Assembly: GCF_000368025.1 (NCBI RefSeq)
Contig: NZ_KB849212.1
Coordinates: 182,086-246,085 of the forward strand
Origin: Acinetobacter parvus DSM 16617 = CIP 108168
GTDB taxonomy: Bacteria; Pseudomonadota; Gammaproteobacteria; Pseudomonadales; Moraxellaceae
Length of the DNA stretch: 64,000 bases
Reading direction: 5' to 3'
In this document: positions 52,743-61,482 of the stretch, piece by piece
Position numbering within the stretch: position 1 is the first letter of the stretch
Layout of the letters: every line of letters starts with the position of its first letter
The notes under the pieces: generated by a model
Database searches by the model: none
What the model saw: only the letters and a program-made list of their open reading frames with translations
What the model was told of the DNA's origin: nothing
Program-made: the position numbers and the translations under genes

Positions 52743-53779
52743 AAGCTGAGCTCCCGTTGTCTAAAATTGTGTTGATATCTTTGAAAATCTTGAATCTGTT
52801 CTGCATAGCACAGGCCAGTAAAAAGCTGCTGTTGAAAATCCCAGAATTCAGCTTTTGACCCTTGATTAGAAACAGTGACTTTGCCTGAAGCATTCACCTG
52901 TCCAATGACTGCACAATGCAGATCCTGTGCAGCAAACAGTTCAATAATCTCTTCACATTCTTCATCGTCAGCAGTCAGTAAGAAGCCATAGCTTGGGAAG
53001 ATTTGTAGCCAGTGCTGCCATTCAACATCTTTCGGTTTCGCAATCTGATCAAGCTGAATAACTGCACCACAGCCGGAGGCTTCCAGCAACATCAATAGGC
53101 TGCCAAGAATGCCGGCATTGCTGATATCACGTGCTGCATAAACCAATCCCTGTTCGGCTAGTTGCGGAAGGATTTCGAGCTCTGCCTGTAACTGGTCACC
53201 ATCCACACCTTCAAAGCATTTCCAGTAAGTGGTATTTGGATGGAACTTACCTTTCAGGTTTAGCACCAACAATATGTTTTGCTGTGGTTGCACATGCATG
53301 ACTGATAAAAGTTGTTTTGCCTCACCCTGAATGGCAACTGAAAGTCCTGGCTGAAAATTGGGATCAATATGGGTATGTCCACCCACCAATGGCACGCCAT
53401 AGTGCTGACAAGCCGCCTGCATTCCCTGAACCAAAGCTTGTGCTTGCTCAGCACTTCGATGCCAGAAGCTGTTGACAACAGAGGTAGCTCGGCCTCCCAT
53501 CGCTGCAATATCACTGATATTGGCCATGACCGCTGACCAGCCAGCAAAATAGGGATGATATTCGACGAAGCTGGGAATCATGCCTTCACAGGCATGTAGC
53601 ATATAGCCATGTTCTGTTGCAATTGCAGCGGTATCATCTCCCGGCAGAACATAGAGATCTGCTATCTTTTCAATGTTTGGCTGGGCGATTTTAATCCCTT
53701 TCCCAATATTCATTTTGGCCTGCATCGCTGGTATCTGTCTGAGGTAGCCGAGCAGCCGTTCAAGTTCTGACTGATTCAT
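52730..53779 (-). CDS. nitF: Nit1C AIR-synthase-like protein (Sll0787 family)
   Basis: A 349-aa PurM/AIR-synthase-fold protein. The ATP-binding segment is VLPGDDTAAIATEHGYMLHAC (about residues 46-66). ANISDIAAMGG (about 88-98) and GGHTHIDPNF follow. This superfamily activates a carbonyl or amide oxygen with ATP. The family accompanies nitrilases of the Nit1C cluster. It abuts nitE (no gap) and overlaps nitG. Confidence 0.9.
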   Translation of the reverse strand: MNQSELERLLGYLRQIPAMQAKMNIGKGIKIAQPNIEKIADLYVLPGDDTAAIATEHGYMLHACEGMIPSFVEYHPYFAGWSAVMANISDIAAMGGRATSVVNSFWHRSAEQAQALVQGMQAACQHYGVPLVGGHTHIDPNFQPGLSVAIQGEAKQLLSVMHVQPQQNILLVLNLKGKFHPNTTYWKCFEGVDGDQLQAELEILPQLAEQGLVYAARDISNAGILGSLLMLLEASGCGAVIQLDQIAKPKDVEWQHWLQIFPSYGFLLTADDEECEEIIELFAAQDLHCAVIGQVNASGKVTVSNQGSKAEFWDFQQQLFTGLCYAEQIQDFQRYQHNFRQRELSLCQA

Positions 53780-54379
53780 TTATACCTCCTGCAGTGTATA
53801 GGACTGCTGCATGTAAGCCTGACTGATATTGCTCAATGGGTAATCTGCAAGATCTGCCTGCATCAGCACATGTGGAATATTGGCAACCTGAATGTTTTTC
53901 TCGCTATGCCAGTGCAGCTTCTGGAAATACGCTTCATTTTGTTGCTGTACCGTCGCGAGAAAACGCTGGCATCCCAGATTTTTTGCAGTTGAAACCGCCG
54001 CATTGATTAAGGCTTTGCCAATAGCGCGATGGTGACGATATAAGGGATCAACACAGAGTCGGCCACCCCACCAGGTCTGTTTACCTTCAGGGAAAATCCG
54101 GACTGCACCAATGACCCGATCCGGTTCACCAAACATCTGACCAATGGCTACAATACCGAATGCTTTGAAATCGTATTCATCCCGGTCTTCTTTCAGGATC
54201 TGCTGTTCATCACGAAAGGTTGCTTCACGAAGACGGTAATACTGGCGACGTTCCCAATCTTCGCTGACAATTTTGATCACGATATCCGCGCTGATAAATT
54301 CATCAGCCAGATAATGCTTGAGTTGCTGGTTAACTGCCTGCAACCATGGGTTTTGTGAAAGATCATCATCTAAATACAT
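53780..54379 (-). CDS. nitE: Nit1C GNAT N-acetyltransferase (MSMEG_0567/Sll0786 family)
   Basis: A 199-aa GNAT-fold acyltransferase. The acetyl-CoA pyrophosphate-binding stretch is RLCVDPLYRHHRAIGKALINAAV (about 113-135), preceded by RVIGAVRIFPEG. The family is described as nitrogen-starvation N-acetyltransferase in mycobacteria and cyanobacteria. The acceptor amine is not known. It sits 11 bases after nitD. Confidence 0.9.
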   Translation of the reverse strand: MYLDDDLSQNPWLQAVNQQLKHYLADEFISADIVIKIVSEDWERRQYYRLREATFRDEQQILKEDRDEYDFKAFGIVAIGQMFGEPDRVIGAVRIFPEGKQTWWGGRLCVDPLYRHHRAIGKALINAAVSTAKNLGCQRFLATVQQQNEAYFQKLHWHSEKNIQVANIPHVLMQADLADYPLSNISQAYMQQSYTLQEV

Positions 54380-54390
54380 AGCGATCTCTC

Positions 54391-55470
54391 CTATTCATAA
54401 GCTTTGAGTGATGAGCAGGCACCACATTTGGCACATCCCGCCTGGGTGTCTTCAGACTTCAATTTATGCTGTTTCAGCTGTGCACCGATTTCTGGATAGA
54501 GCGCCTGCATAAACTCTGGTTCTGGTTTTGAATGATGCTCCAGTGGCGTGCCATGAATCGGCACAAATGGAACGACAAATGGATAGACGCCGATTTCAGT
54601 CAATTGGGCCGTCATTTCAAGAATTTCTTCTTTTGTATCTCCAAGTCCAGCCAGAATATAGGTACTGACCTGACCGCGGCCAAATACCTCGACTGCAGCC
54701 TTAAAAGCAGCAAAATATTTATCCAGTGAGACCTCAGCTTTGCCCGGCATGATCTTGTGTCGTACCCGATCACTGACGGCTTCCAAGTGCATCCCGATGG
54801 ATACAGCTCCTGCATTTTTTAACTTTGCAAACCAGCTAAAATCATCAGGTGGTTCACATTGCACCTGAATCGGTAAATCGACTGCTGCACGAATGGCAGT
54901 GACTGAATCAAATAAAATCTCGGCACCACGGTCAGGCGTGTTTGGTGTTCCAGTCGTCAGGATCATTTGAGTAATCCCATCTAGCTCAACTGCGGCTTTA
55001 GCCACTTCTGCCAGCTGTTCAGGACGTTTGCGGATTAATGTCCGGCCATCTTGTAAAGACTGATCAATCGAACAGAACTGGCAAGCCGTTGACTTGTCAT
55101 TCATACGAATACAGTGCTGCAAAACAGTGGTTGCCAGAACATTATGACTATGCAGGGTAGCAATCTGTTCATAAGTAATACCATCTGCGGTTTTCAGCTC
55201 ATAAAACTTTGGACGTTTCGGTGCAGTTAGCGTAGCTACCGGTATCTTGTTCTTAAAGATAATTACGTTGTCCGATTCTTTGTCCTGCTGTGCGGTATAA
55301 GGAGAATTCTGGGCTGTAAGATTCAGCACGGGAATCATCATGGTCTGTCCATTCAGACTCAGGGCTTTATGGTCGCTTGGCCCAGCTCCACCTTTACGGG
55401 CCAGACCAACCTCACCTTCCCATTTCAGGCCATTGCATTGCAAGTCACTGAGTAATTCAACTGCTAACAT
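54391..55470 (-). CDS. nitD: Nit1C radical SAM protein (MSMEG_0568 family)
   Basis: A 359-aa radical SAM-like enzyme. The cluster-binding cysteines are spaced C-x9-C-x2-C (HCIRMNDKSTACQFCS), unlike the usual CX3CX2C. The GTPNTPDRG and HLEAVSDRVRHKIMPGKAE segments fit the barrel. A second Cys group at the C-terminus (GCAKCGACSS) suggests an auxiliary iron-sulfur cluster. The family is confined to Nit1C-type clusters and its product is not established. Confidence 0.9.
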   Translation of the reverse strand: MLAVELLSDLQCNGLKWEGEVGLARKGGAGPSDHKALSLNGQTMMIPVLNLTAQNSPYTAQQDKESDNVIIFKNKIPVATLTAPKRPKFYELKTADGITYEQIATLHSHNVLATTVLQHCIRMNDKSTACQFCSIDQSLQDGRTLIRKRPEQLAEVAKAAVELDGITQMILTTGTPNTPDRGAEILFDSVTAIRAAVDLPIQVQCEPPDDFSWFAKLKNAGAVSIGMHLEAVSDRVRHKIMPGKAEVSLDKYFAAFKAAVEVFGRGQVSTYILAGLGDTKEEILEMTAQLTEIGVYPFVVPFVPIHGTPLEHHSKPEPEFMQALYPEIGAQLKQHKLKSEDTQAGCAKCGACSSLKAYE

Positions 55471-55518
55471 GGCTACACTCCTTACACTTGATATTTAATT
55501 CATTTTCAAATTTAACTT

Positions 55519-56523
55519 CTACGCTTTACTCAGTTGCTCTTCTGTTAGCACGGTAAAGTTGCTGATTTTTTCTTGTGTTGTTGATTGAGATTCTGGATAT
55601 TCATGTAAAACCTGGGTTTTGCGACGATCAATCAACAGGCTCAGTAATTCAGGGCGACTGTAATGTCCAACGGAATCCATCATGCGCTTGCGTTTATCGA
55701 TCAAGCTAAAGTCCAAATCAGCAATCACATAGCCCTCACCTTCCGTTAAAGGTGCAGCTAAAAATTTGCCTTCAGGTGAAACAATCGCAGTAAAGCAGCC
55801 ACCTGAGATTGGACCTTTTTCACAGCCGGTGTCCTGCATAATCTGTTGTTGCTGTTCCGGTGTCAGCCATGCGGTGGCATTCACCACAAAACAACCTGAT
55901 TCCAGCGCATGATGCTGAATGGTTGCTGATATCTGGTCGGCAAAAACTTGTCCGACCAATGATCCAGGGAACATAGCCGCATGGATCTGTTCGCCATCAG
56001 CCATAAGCGCAAAACGTGCCAATGGGTTGTAATGCTCCCAACAAGCCAATGAACCAATTCGTCCAACAGCCGAATCAATCGCACATAAACCACTGCCATC
56101 ACCCTGCCCCCAAACCATACGTTCATGATAGGTCGGCGTAATTTTGCGACGATGCTGAATGATGCTGCCATCCGTATCAAATAGCAGTTGGGCGTTATAA
56201 ATTGTGCCCCCCACACGTTCGTTGACCCCAATTGAAACCACCATTTGCGCCGCACGGCATGCCGCACCAATTAGGTCAGTAGCCTCTGAAGGTACAACTA
56301 CAGATTCATGCAAAAGCTTGAGATGCTCTTTACCCATCGCAAACGGAGGCTGAACAAAGGAAAAATAAGGGTAATAAGGCACCACAGTCTCAGGAAAAAC
56401 TGCAAATTGCACACCTTGCTGTCCCAACTCAGTAATCAGGTCACAGACCTTTTTTACGGTACCTGCCTGACTATAAAGAACTGGACTACACTGTACGGCT
56501 GCAGCTTTTACGATTCTACTCAT
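55519..56523 (-). CDS. nitC: Nitrilase of the Nit1C cluster
   Basis: A 334-aa branch-1 nitrilase. The Glu-Lys-Cys triad is visible: FPETVVPYYP (about residues 43-52), HRRKITPTYHERMVWGQGDG (about 126-145) and the nucleophile in LACWEHYNP (about 160-168). Nit6803-type enzymes turn aliphatic and other nitriles into acids and ammonia. In Pseudomonas the Nit1C cluster is needed for growth on cyanide. The preferred substrate here cannot be read. Confidence 0.94.
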   Translation of the reverse strand: MSRIVKAAAVQCSPVLYSQAGTVKKVCDLITELGQQGVQFAVFPETVVPYYPYFSFVQPPFAMGKEHLKLLHESVVVPSEATDLIGAACRAAQMVVSIGVNERVGGTIYNAQLLFDTDGSIIQHRRKITPTYHERMVWGQGDGSGLCAIDSAVGRIGSLACWEHYNPLARFALMADGEQIHAAMFPGSLVGQVFADQISATIQHHALESGCFVVNATAWLTPEQQQQIMQDTGCEKGPISGGCFTAIVSPEGKFLAAPLTEGEGYVIADLDFSLIDKRKRMMDSVGHYSRPELLSLLIDRRKTQVLHEYPESQSTTQEKISNFTVLTEEQLSKA

Positions 56524-56554
56524 GGTTTACTCCCTTATTTTTCCAAGATTTGAA

Positions 56555-57037
56555 TTACACTGTCCAAGTATCGATAATTAATGCATTGTCACGACGCATG
56601 AGCAGTTTAAGATCCATCACATCTAATGGATTGATGGCACGAATACCAGGAATGAGTGCTTTTTCAGTCTGACCATATAGCGCCTGAAGAGCAAAACGGC
56701 AGGCATAGACTTCACCACCTTCTTCCATGAATGCTTTGATCTGATTATTGACTGCCAGATGTCCTGGAAATGCTTCAGCGCCTAAAGTCGGGAAACCACG
56801 TTGTACCCCTAATTGCACACCTGGACCGTATAGCAGGATTTTGGTTTCGAAGCCTTTACGTAATAAGCGTTTAGCCTGTAACACATTAACCAAACCAATC
56901 GAACCTTCAAAAGCCACTGTATGGAATGTTACTAATGCTTTTTCGCCGGGCTGTGCTTTGACATCCTCAAATACCTTTTCTTCATAGTCGACCAGGAAGT
57001 CGCCATCTTTATATTGTTCGATATCTACTTTTGGCAT
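56555..57037 (-). CDS. nitB: Nit1C protein (MSMEG_0572/Sll0783 family)
   Basis: A 160-aa first gene of the operon. The central segment (LVNVLQAKRLLRKGFETKIL, then LYGPGVQLGVQRG) resembles DsrE-like folds. The C-terminus is DNALIIDTWTV. The family is nitrogen-starvation linked and otherwise uncharacterised. The start is 43 bases downstream of the predicted transcription start of the sigma-54 promoter. Confidence 0.9.
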   Translation of the reverse strand: MPKVDIEQYKDGDFLVDYEEKVFEDVKAQPGEKALVTFHTVAFEGSIGLVNVLQAKRLLRKGFETKILLYGPGVQLGVQRGFPTLGAEAFPGHLAVNNQIKAFMEEGGEVYACRFALQALYGQTEKALIPGIRAINPLDVMDLKLLMRRDNALIIDTWTV

Positions 57038-57090
57038 AATGCGCTCCGATAAGATGAGTTAAACAACCTTGATTGGTTTGTCTTAGTTAT

Positions 57091-57107
57091 TGCATAAGCT
57101 GTGCCAA
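57091..57107 (-). promoter_or_regulatory. Sigma-54 promoter of nitBCDEFGH
   Basis: The minus strand reads TTGGCACAGCTTATGCA. The -24 element TTGGCAC and the -12 element ATGC are placed with exactly 10 bases between GG and GC, the invariant sigma-54 spacing. The predicted start site is near 57080. The only mismatch to the core is A for T in the -12 TTGC. Confidence 0.88.
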
Positions 57108-57208
57108 GTTAAGAAAATTGCTATAATGTATTTTTTAAATCATTGTTTTTATTTGATAATCATGTTTTTCTCTGTTTAATGGTGTTCAGATAAAAACTTT
57201 TTACAATT

Positions 57209-57260
57209 ATGAAATTTCGTATTACTATGATTTTTCATAGCTATATCTACGAAATTTCAT
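57209..57260. promoter_or_regulatory. Nested inverted repeats, candidate NitA enhancer
   Basis: The outer arms ATGAAATTTCGTA (57209-57221) and TACGAAATTTCAT (57248-57260) are exact reverse complements, and each contains the palindrome GAAATTTC. Inside them CTATGA (57225-57230) and TCATAG (57235-57240) form a second perfect pair. The centre is about 155 bases upstream of the nitB start site, a normal enhancer distance, and it abuts the nitA start, so it may also control nitA. Confidence 0.85.
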
Positions 57261-57263
57261 ATC

Positions 57264-59183
57264 ATGGCAGCTGACTTTATTTCTGGTTGGGCAAATTCTG
57301 AAGATTCTTTAAGACCTTTAACTTTTGAGCATGCCGCGCAGGCATTAATGGTGATTGATCCGAAAGAGAATCGTTTTATTGATTTCAATATTGCGGCGGC
57401 CCGTATGCTACGTTACGAACGCCATGAATTACTGAATAAATCGGTCACTTCAATTTTTGGTCACTTTACCCAACTACCCTATCTGATTGCTTTTACCGAG
57501 GAAACGCTGAATAAAGGTCAGGCCTGGAATAATGAAATTTATGCCTTTGACTGGAACGGAGAGAAAATCCAGCTGGATGTACAAGCGACCCATTTGCCCT
57601 ATCAACAACATGACTATATGATCTGGTCGCTTGTTGATGTCAAAGATCTAGAGCTACGCCAATTTAATAAAAATGCAGACAAAGCCATACGTTCTGGCTT
57701 AATGGAATGGCAAGCACTACAAGAACTGTTTATTGATTCAGACACTGGTAAACATTTGCTACTTAGTGCTGTTGGCGATGGAATTTATAGTATTAATCAT
57801 CAAGGGTTATGCACCTTTATTAATCCAGTCGGTGCCAGAATGCTTGGGCTGAAACCCGAAGATGTTATTGGCAAGAATATTCATCAGATTCACCACCATA
57901 CCCATGAAGATGGTCGTCATTATCCTGTTGAGCAATGCCCAATTTATGCTGCGGTACATGATGGTGTGGTACATGAGGGTATTCAAGAAATATTTTGGCG
58001 GGTAGATGGTAGTTATTTCCCAGTTGAATTTACCAGTACGCCTGTGATCCGTGATAGTAAGATTATTGGTGCAGTGGTGGTATTCCGCGACATTTCCGAA
58101 CGATTAAATACTGAAGCCAAACTTACCCAGGCCTTAAATGAACTGCAAAACCTTAAAAGCCGCCTAGAACAACAAAATGAATATTTGCAGGAAGAAATCC
58201 TGCAGGACAACCAGTATCATGAGATTGTCGGGAATAGCAGCTCTATCCGAGAAATTATTGAAAAGATCAAGGTTGTTGCTCAAACAGATGCAAACGTAAT
58301 GGTTTATGGCGAGTCAGGTACAGGTAAGGAATTGATTGCCCGTGCGATTCATCAGTCCAGCCACCGTAAGCAGCAACCCTTAATTCGGGTGAACTGTGCC
58401 GCTATTCCAGCCGAGCTATTTGAAAGTGAATTTTTTGGCCATGTCAAAGGCGCATTTACTGGAGCGGTTCGTGATCGTGCAGGACGCTTTGAACTAGCAG
58501 ATCAAGGAACATTATTCCTGGATGAAATTGGTGAACTTCCACTAGAACTACAAAGTAAGTTACTTCGTGTATTGCAGGAAGGTACCTTTGAACGAGTTGG
58601 TGAGGAGCGGACTCGCAAAGTGAATGTGCGGATTATTGCCGCGACCAATCGCAATCTTAAAGAAGAAGTCAAACAAAAGCATTTTCGTGAGGATCTCTAT
58701 TTTCGCCTGAATGTATTTCCAATTTTCTCGCCTGCACTACGTGAACGTAAAGAAGACATTCCTCTTCTGGTCAGCCATTTTAGCAAGCTGATCTGTGAAC
58801 AGCGTAAAGTACCCTACCTTTCTTTTAGCCAGAAACATATCCAAGAATTGCAACGTTATAACTGGCCCGGCAATATCCGTGAATTACAGAATGTATTGGA
58901 ACGTGCCATGATTACTGCTCGTCATGGTGCTGTGTCATTCCAGTATTTATTGGAACAGGATCAGCCTGTTTCTCAGACAAAGGAAACTAATGTAATCGCT
59001 AAGCATAGGACCCCAGATATTCTTACACTTGATGATCTTAAACAATTAGAAATTGAAAACCTAAAACGTGCTGTCAAGCATTGTGAAGGAAAAATATTTG
59101 GTGAGGATGGTGCTGCTCAATTGCTTGGAATTAATCCGACGACCTTAATTTCAAGATTAAAAAAATTTGGGATTAGCTATTAG
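57264..59183 (+). CDS. nitA: Sigma-54 dependent transcriptional activator NitA
   Basis: A 639-aa enhancer-binding protein. Two PAS domains lie near residues 20-130 and 165-280 (the second with VFRDISERL). A coiled linker follows, then the AAA+ domain with Walker A GESGTGKE at 349-356 and the sigma-54 contact motif GAFTGA at 396-401. A Fis-type helix-turn-helix ends the protein (FGEDGAAQLLGINPTTLISRLKKFGI). It is divergent from nitB, as in other Nit1C clusters. The ATG has no clear Shine-Dalgarno because the palindrome abuts it. Confidence 0.95.
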   Translation: MAADFISGWANSEDSLRPLTFEHAAQALMVIDPKENRFIDFNIAAARMLRYERHELLNKSVTSIFGHFTQLPYLIAFTEETLNKGQAWNNEIYAFDWNGEKIQLDVQATHLPYQQHDYMIWSLVDVKDLELRQFNKNADKAIRSGLMEWQALQELFIDSDTGKHLLLSAVGDGIYSINHQGLCTFINPVGARMLGLKPEDVIGKNIHQIHHHTHEDGRHYPVEQCPIYAAVHDGVVHEGIQEIFWRVDGSYFPVEFTSTPVIRDSKIIGAVVVFRDISERLNTEAKLTQALNELQNLKSRLEQQNEYLQEEILQDNQYHEIVGNSSSIREIIEKIKVVAQTDANVMVYGESGTGKELIARAIHQSSHRKQQPLIRVNCAAIPAELFESEFFGHVKGAFTGAVRDRAGRFELADQGTLFLDEIGELPLELQSKLLRVLQEGTFERVGEERTRKVNVRIIAATNRNLKEEVKQKHFREDLYFRLNVFPIFSPALRERKEDIPLLVSHFSKLICEQRKVPYLSFSQKHIQELQRYNWPGNIRELQNVLERAMITARHGAVSFQYLLEQDQPVSQTKETNVIAKHRTPDILTLDDLKQLEIENLKRAVKHCEGKIFGEDGAAQLLGINPTTLISRLKKFGISY

Positions 59184-59280
59184 TTTTTTACTTAGAGTGA
59201 GGATTTTATAAATAATAGATATTGTATCTTGGAGCTTGTAGTGATTAGCTTCCACTATATGCAAATTGTAGAGTTTGTAA

Positions 59281-59393
59281 GGCTTTGTTGCACAAAGATT
59301 TCATAACTATATGATTTTAAAAGTTTTGATTATTTTTTGATCCAAAATTAAATTTATTTAAATCAGATGCTTACATATTTATGCAACAAAGCC
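59281..59393. mobile_element. 113-bp MITE-like element
   Basis: Terminal repeats of 19 bases (GGCTTTGTTGCACAAAGAT at 59281-59299; inverted at 59375-59393) match at 17 positions. The inside is AT-rich and non-coding. Ends of the GGCTTTGTTGCAT type are found in IS5-group elements. No clear target duplication was seen. Confidence 0.7.
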
Positions 59394-60145
59394 CTGTTTT
59401 TATGAGCTCCTTCGCAATTCCACGGTAGCCTTTTTGCTGTTCATCCCATTGTTGGTCATGGGTTTCTAAGGTACTAAGTGTCACATTTTCAGGCATCAAT
59501 GAGCCATCTGCTGCTTTTAATGTGCCATCGGCTTGGCGCTGCATCAATGTATTACCCACATAGATGCTTTGCCCAGCATTTACATCATTGGCTTGCAGTT
59601 CAATATTTTTGCCTGCATTGATATCGACATTTTTGCCAGCGATGAGTTGCGTTTGCGCAACTTCTTGGTCGATATAACCTGTTTGACTGTTTTTATAGGT
59701 TGCGAAGTTTGTATTTGAAGATGTACTGCTTTGGCTTGTTTCATTTAGTGCAGAGTTTAAAGTCACGTCACCATTTTTAGCTTGGATTTGAATTGTTTCA
59801 CTAGCGTCAGCTTTCAAATGTGCTGCTGTGATATCACCTTGCTCAGTATTGAGTACAATATTTCCACCTGCATTGATTTGGTTCGCAATTGACTGACTAG
59901 ATTTCGAAATGTCATTGCGCTCTGTACTCCGTGCCAATATGCCTCCTGATTTAGCAGACATAGCGACATCAGTTGCTTTCAAATCCTCGCCATTCTCAAG
60001 TTTTATACCGTGCTGTGCATTCAGTACAATATCACCTTGTTTACTTGCAAGATCGACAGCTTTGCCAGCAATTTGATTTGCCTTTAACTCAACCGTGCCT
60101 TGACTGTGAATAGAAGTACCTTGATCAGCTTGGGTAGTGGAATAG
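59394..60145 (-). pseudogene. CdiA/filamentous haemagglutinin-type fragment
   Basis: About 250 residues of a very large secreted adhesin/CDI exoprotein. The repetitive beta-helix pattern is clear (AGGNIVLNTEQGDITAAHLKA, NGDVTLNSALNE, LIAGKNVDINAGKNIELQA). It is cut on the upstream side by an IS3-type end at 60146, and its last codons run into the MITE. No export domain, toxin tip, immunity gene or CdiB partner is in the window. Confidence 0.85.
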
Positions 60146-61011
60146 TGAACCGTACCGGGTTTGTCGGAGACTTTTTTATTTAAGTTAGGCCACCTGACCT
60201 AACGGATTAATCTTATCATAGTACATTGCTTCAAACTCAAAAGGCGATACATAACCCAGTGCACTGTGTACACGCTTTTTGTTGAACCAATCTACCCAAT
60301 TTAATGTCGCAAGTTGTACATCCGCTAAACCTTGCCAATCTGCTTTTAAATATTCAATCACCTCTGTTTTGTATAAGCCATTCACCGTTTCAGCCAGAGC
60401 ATTATCGTATGAATCACCCGTTGTACCGACTGATGCTCGTAAATTTGCTGCTTCTAAACGATTGGTATAGCGAATGGAAAGATATTGCACACCTCTGTCG
60501 GAATGATGAATCACATTCTTTGGCATGCCTCGATCATGCAATGCTTGCTCCAGTGCATCAAGTACCATATCTGTATTCATCCGTGTTGATACTTTCCATC
60601 CAACAATTGCTCGCGAGAACACATCAATAATAAATGCGGTATATACCCAGCCAGAATTGGTTTGAATATAGGTAAAGTCACCCACCCATAGTTGGTTTGG
60701 ATGATCAGCATTAAAATTACGTTTCACTAAATCATCTGCCCGTTTTTGGTCATCTCGGTTACGGGTGGTTTGTTTATTCTTACCACGCCAAACACCTTGT
60801 ATACCTAGCTTTTGCATCAATCGAGCAACTGTACAACGTGCAATCACATAGCCTTCACGTTTCAGTTGTTGCCAGACCTTACGCACACCATACCGACCTG
60901 AACTTTCCTTCCAAATTCGTTTAATTTGCTCTGCATGATGTAAATCATGCAGAGCACGTTTCGCTCGATGTTCTGGGTTATCAACGAGATCTAAAGCCCG
61001 ATAATAGGTCG
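60146..61011 (-). mobile_element. Truncated IS3-family element
   Basis: The right end begins TGAACCGTACCGGG at 60146, typical of IS3-family terminal repeats. The orfB coding part follows. orfA and the left end are missing; the sequence breaks at about 61011, where the terminator of the arylsulfotransferase gene begins. Confidence 0.8.
60185..61010 (-). pseudogene. IS3-family orfB transposase, N-terminally truncated
   Basis: The longest Met-started part covers 60185-60886, but the frame is open further upstream, as STYYRALDLVDNPEHRAKRA then LHDLHHAEQIKRIWKESSGR. All three catalytic residues remain: DFTYIQT, HHSDRGVQYLS and the Glu in DNALAETVNG. Without orfA it cannot make full-length transposase. 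It is the better-preserved relative of the relic at 36853. Confidence 0.85.
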
Positions 61012-61039
61012 AAAAGGAAGAGTAACTACTCTTCCTTTT
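61012..61039 (-). terminator. Probable native terminator of the arylsulfotransferase gene
   Basis: Perfect 13-base arms (61012-61024 and 61027-61039) around AC, with core GGAAGAGTA / TACTCTTCC. It lies about 40 bases beyond the gene's original stop codon at 61080-61082, now separated from the gene by the inserted IS. Confidence 0.75.
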
Positions 61040-61176
61040 TTAATTTCACAAAGTTTAATATTTTATAAGCTTTAGATTATCAATTGACTGATGTGGGTCT
61101 AGGATTTTAGACCACGTCTATAAGTGATAATCTACTCCCCAATAAGCATGGGAAATGCTTGTTTTAGGAGTCAACC

Positions 61177-61482
61177 ATGACACGAAGAAAACGTCGTAAT
61201 CATTCAGCAGAGTTTAAAGTTAAAGTTGCTCTCGCAGCAATTAAAGGCGACCACACACTCGCTGAACTTTCTACTCAATTCGATTTACATCAAAACCAAA
61301 TCATCGATTGGAAAAATCAACTGCTTGAGCAATCAGTCAATATTTTTTCACGACCAACAGCACAACAAGAACCAGAGATTGACCTCAAAGCTCTACATGC
61401 CAAGATAGGGCATCAGGCATTGCAAATTGATTTTTTAGAAGGTGCGCTCAGAAAAATAGGGCAGCTGAGCGGCAAAAAATGA
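61177..61482 (+). CDS. IS3-family transposase orfA
   Basis: A 101-aa helix-turn-helix protein: RRNHSAEFKVKVALAAIKGD and LSTQFDLHQNQIIDWKNQLLE, then a leucine-zipper-like tail. It ends GKK at a run of six A followed by TGA, and orfB starts in the -1 frame with ATG overlapping by 4 bases. The A6 run is the expected slip site for making the OrfAB fusion. Confidence 0.93.
   Translation: MTRRKRRNHSAEFKVKVALAAIKGDHTLAELSTQFDLHQNQIIDWKNQLLEQSVNIFSRPTAQQEPEIDLKALHAKIGHQALQIDFLEGALRKIGQLSGKK

Noticed and set aside
61012..61042. Hairpin with a preceding A6 run as the IS3 programmed frameshift signal of the truncated orfB
   Set aside because: Once the GAC duplication of the neighbouring IS is removed, this hairpin follows the arylsulfotransferase stop codon and is better explained as its terminator.
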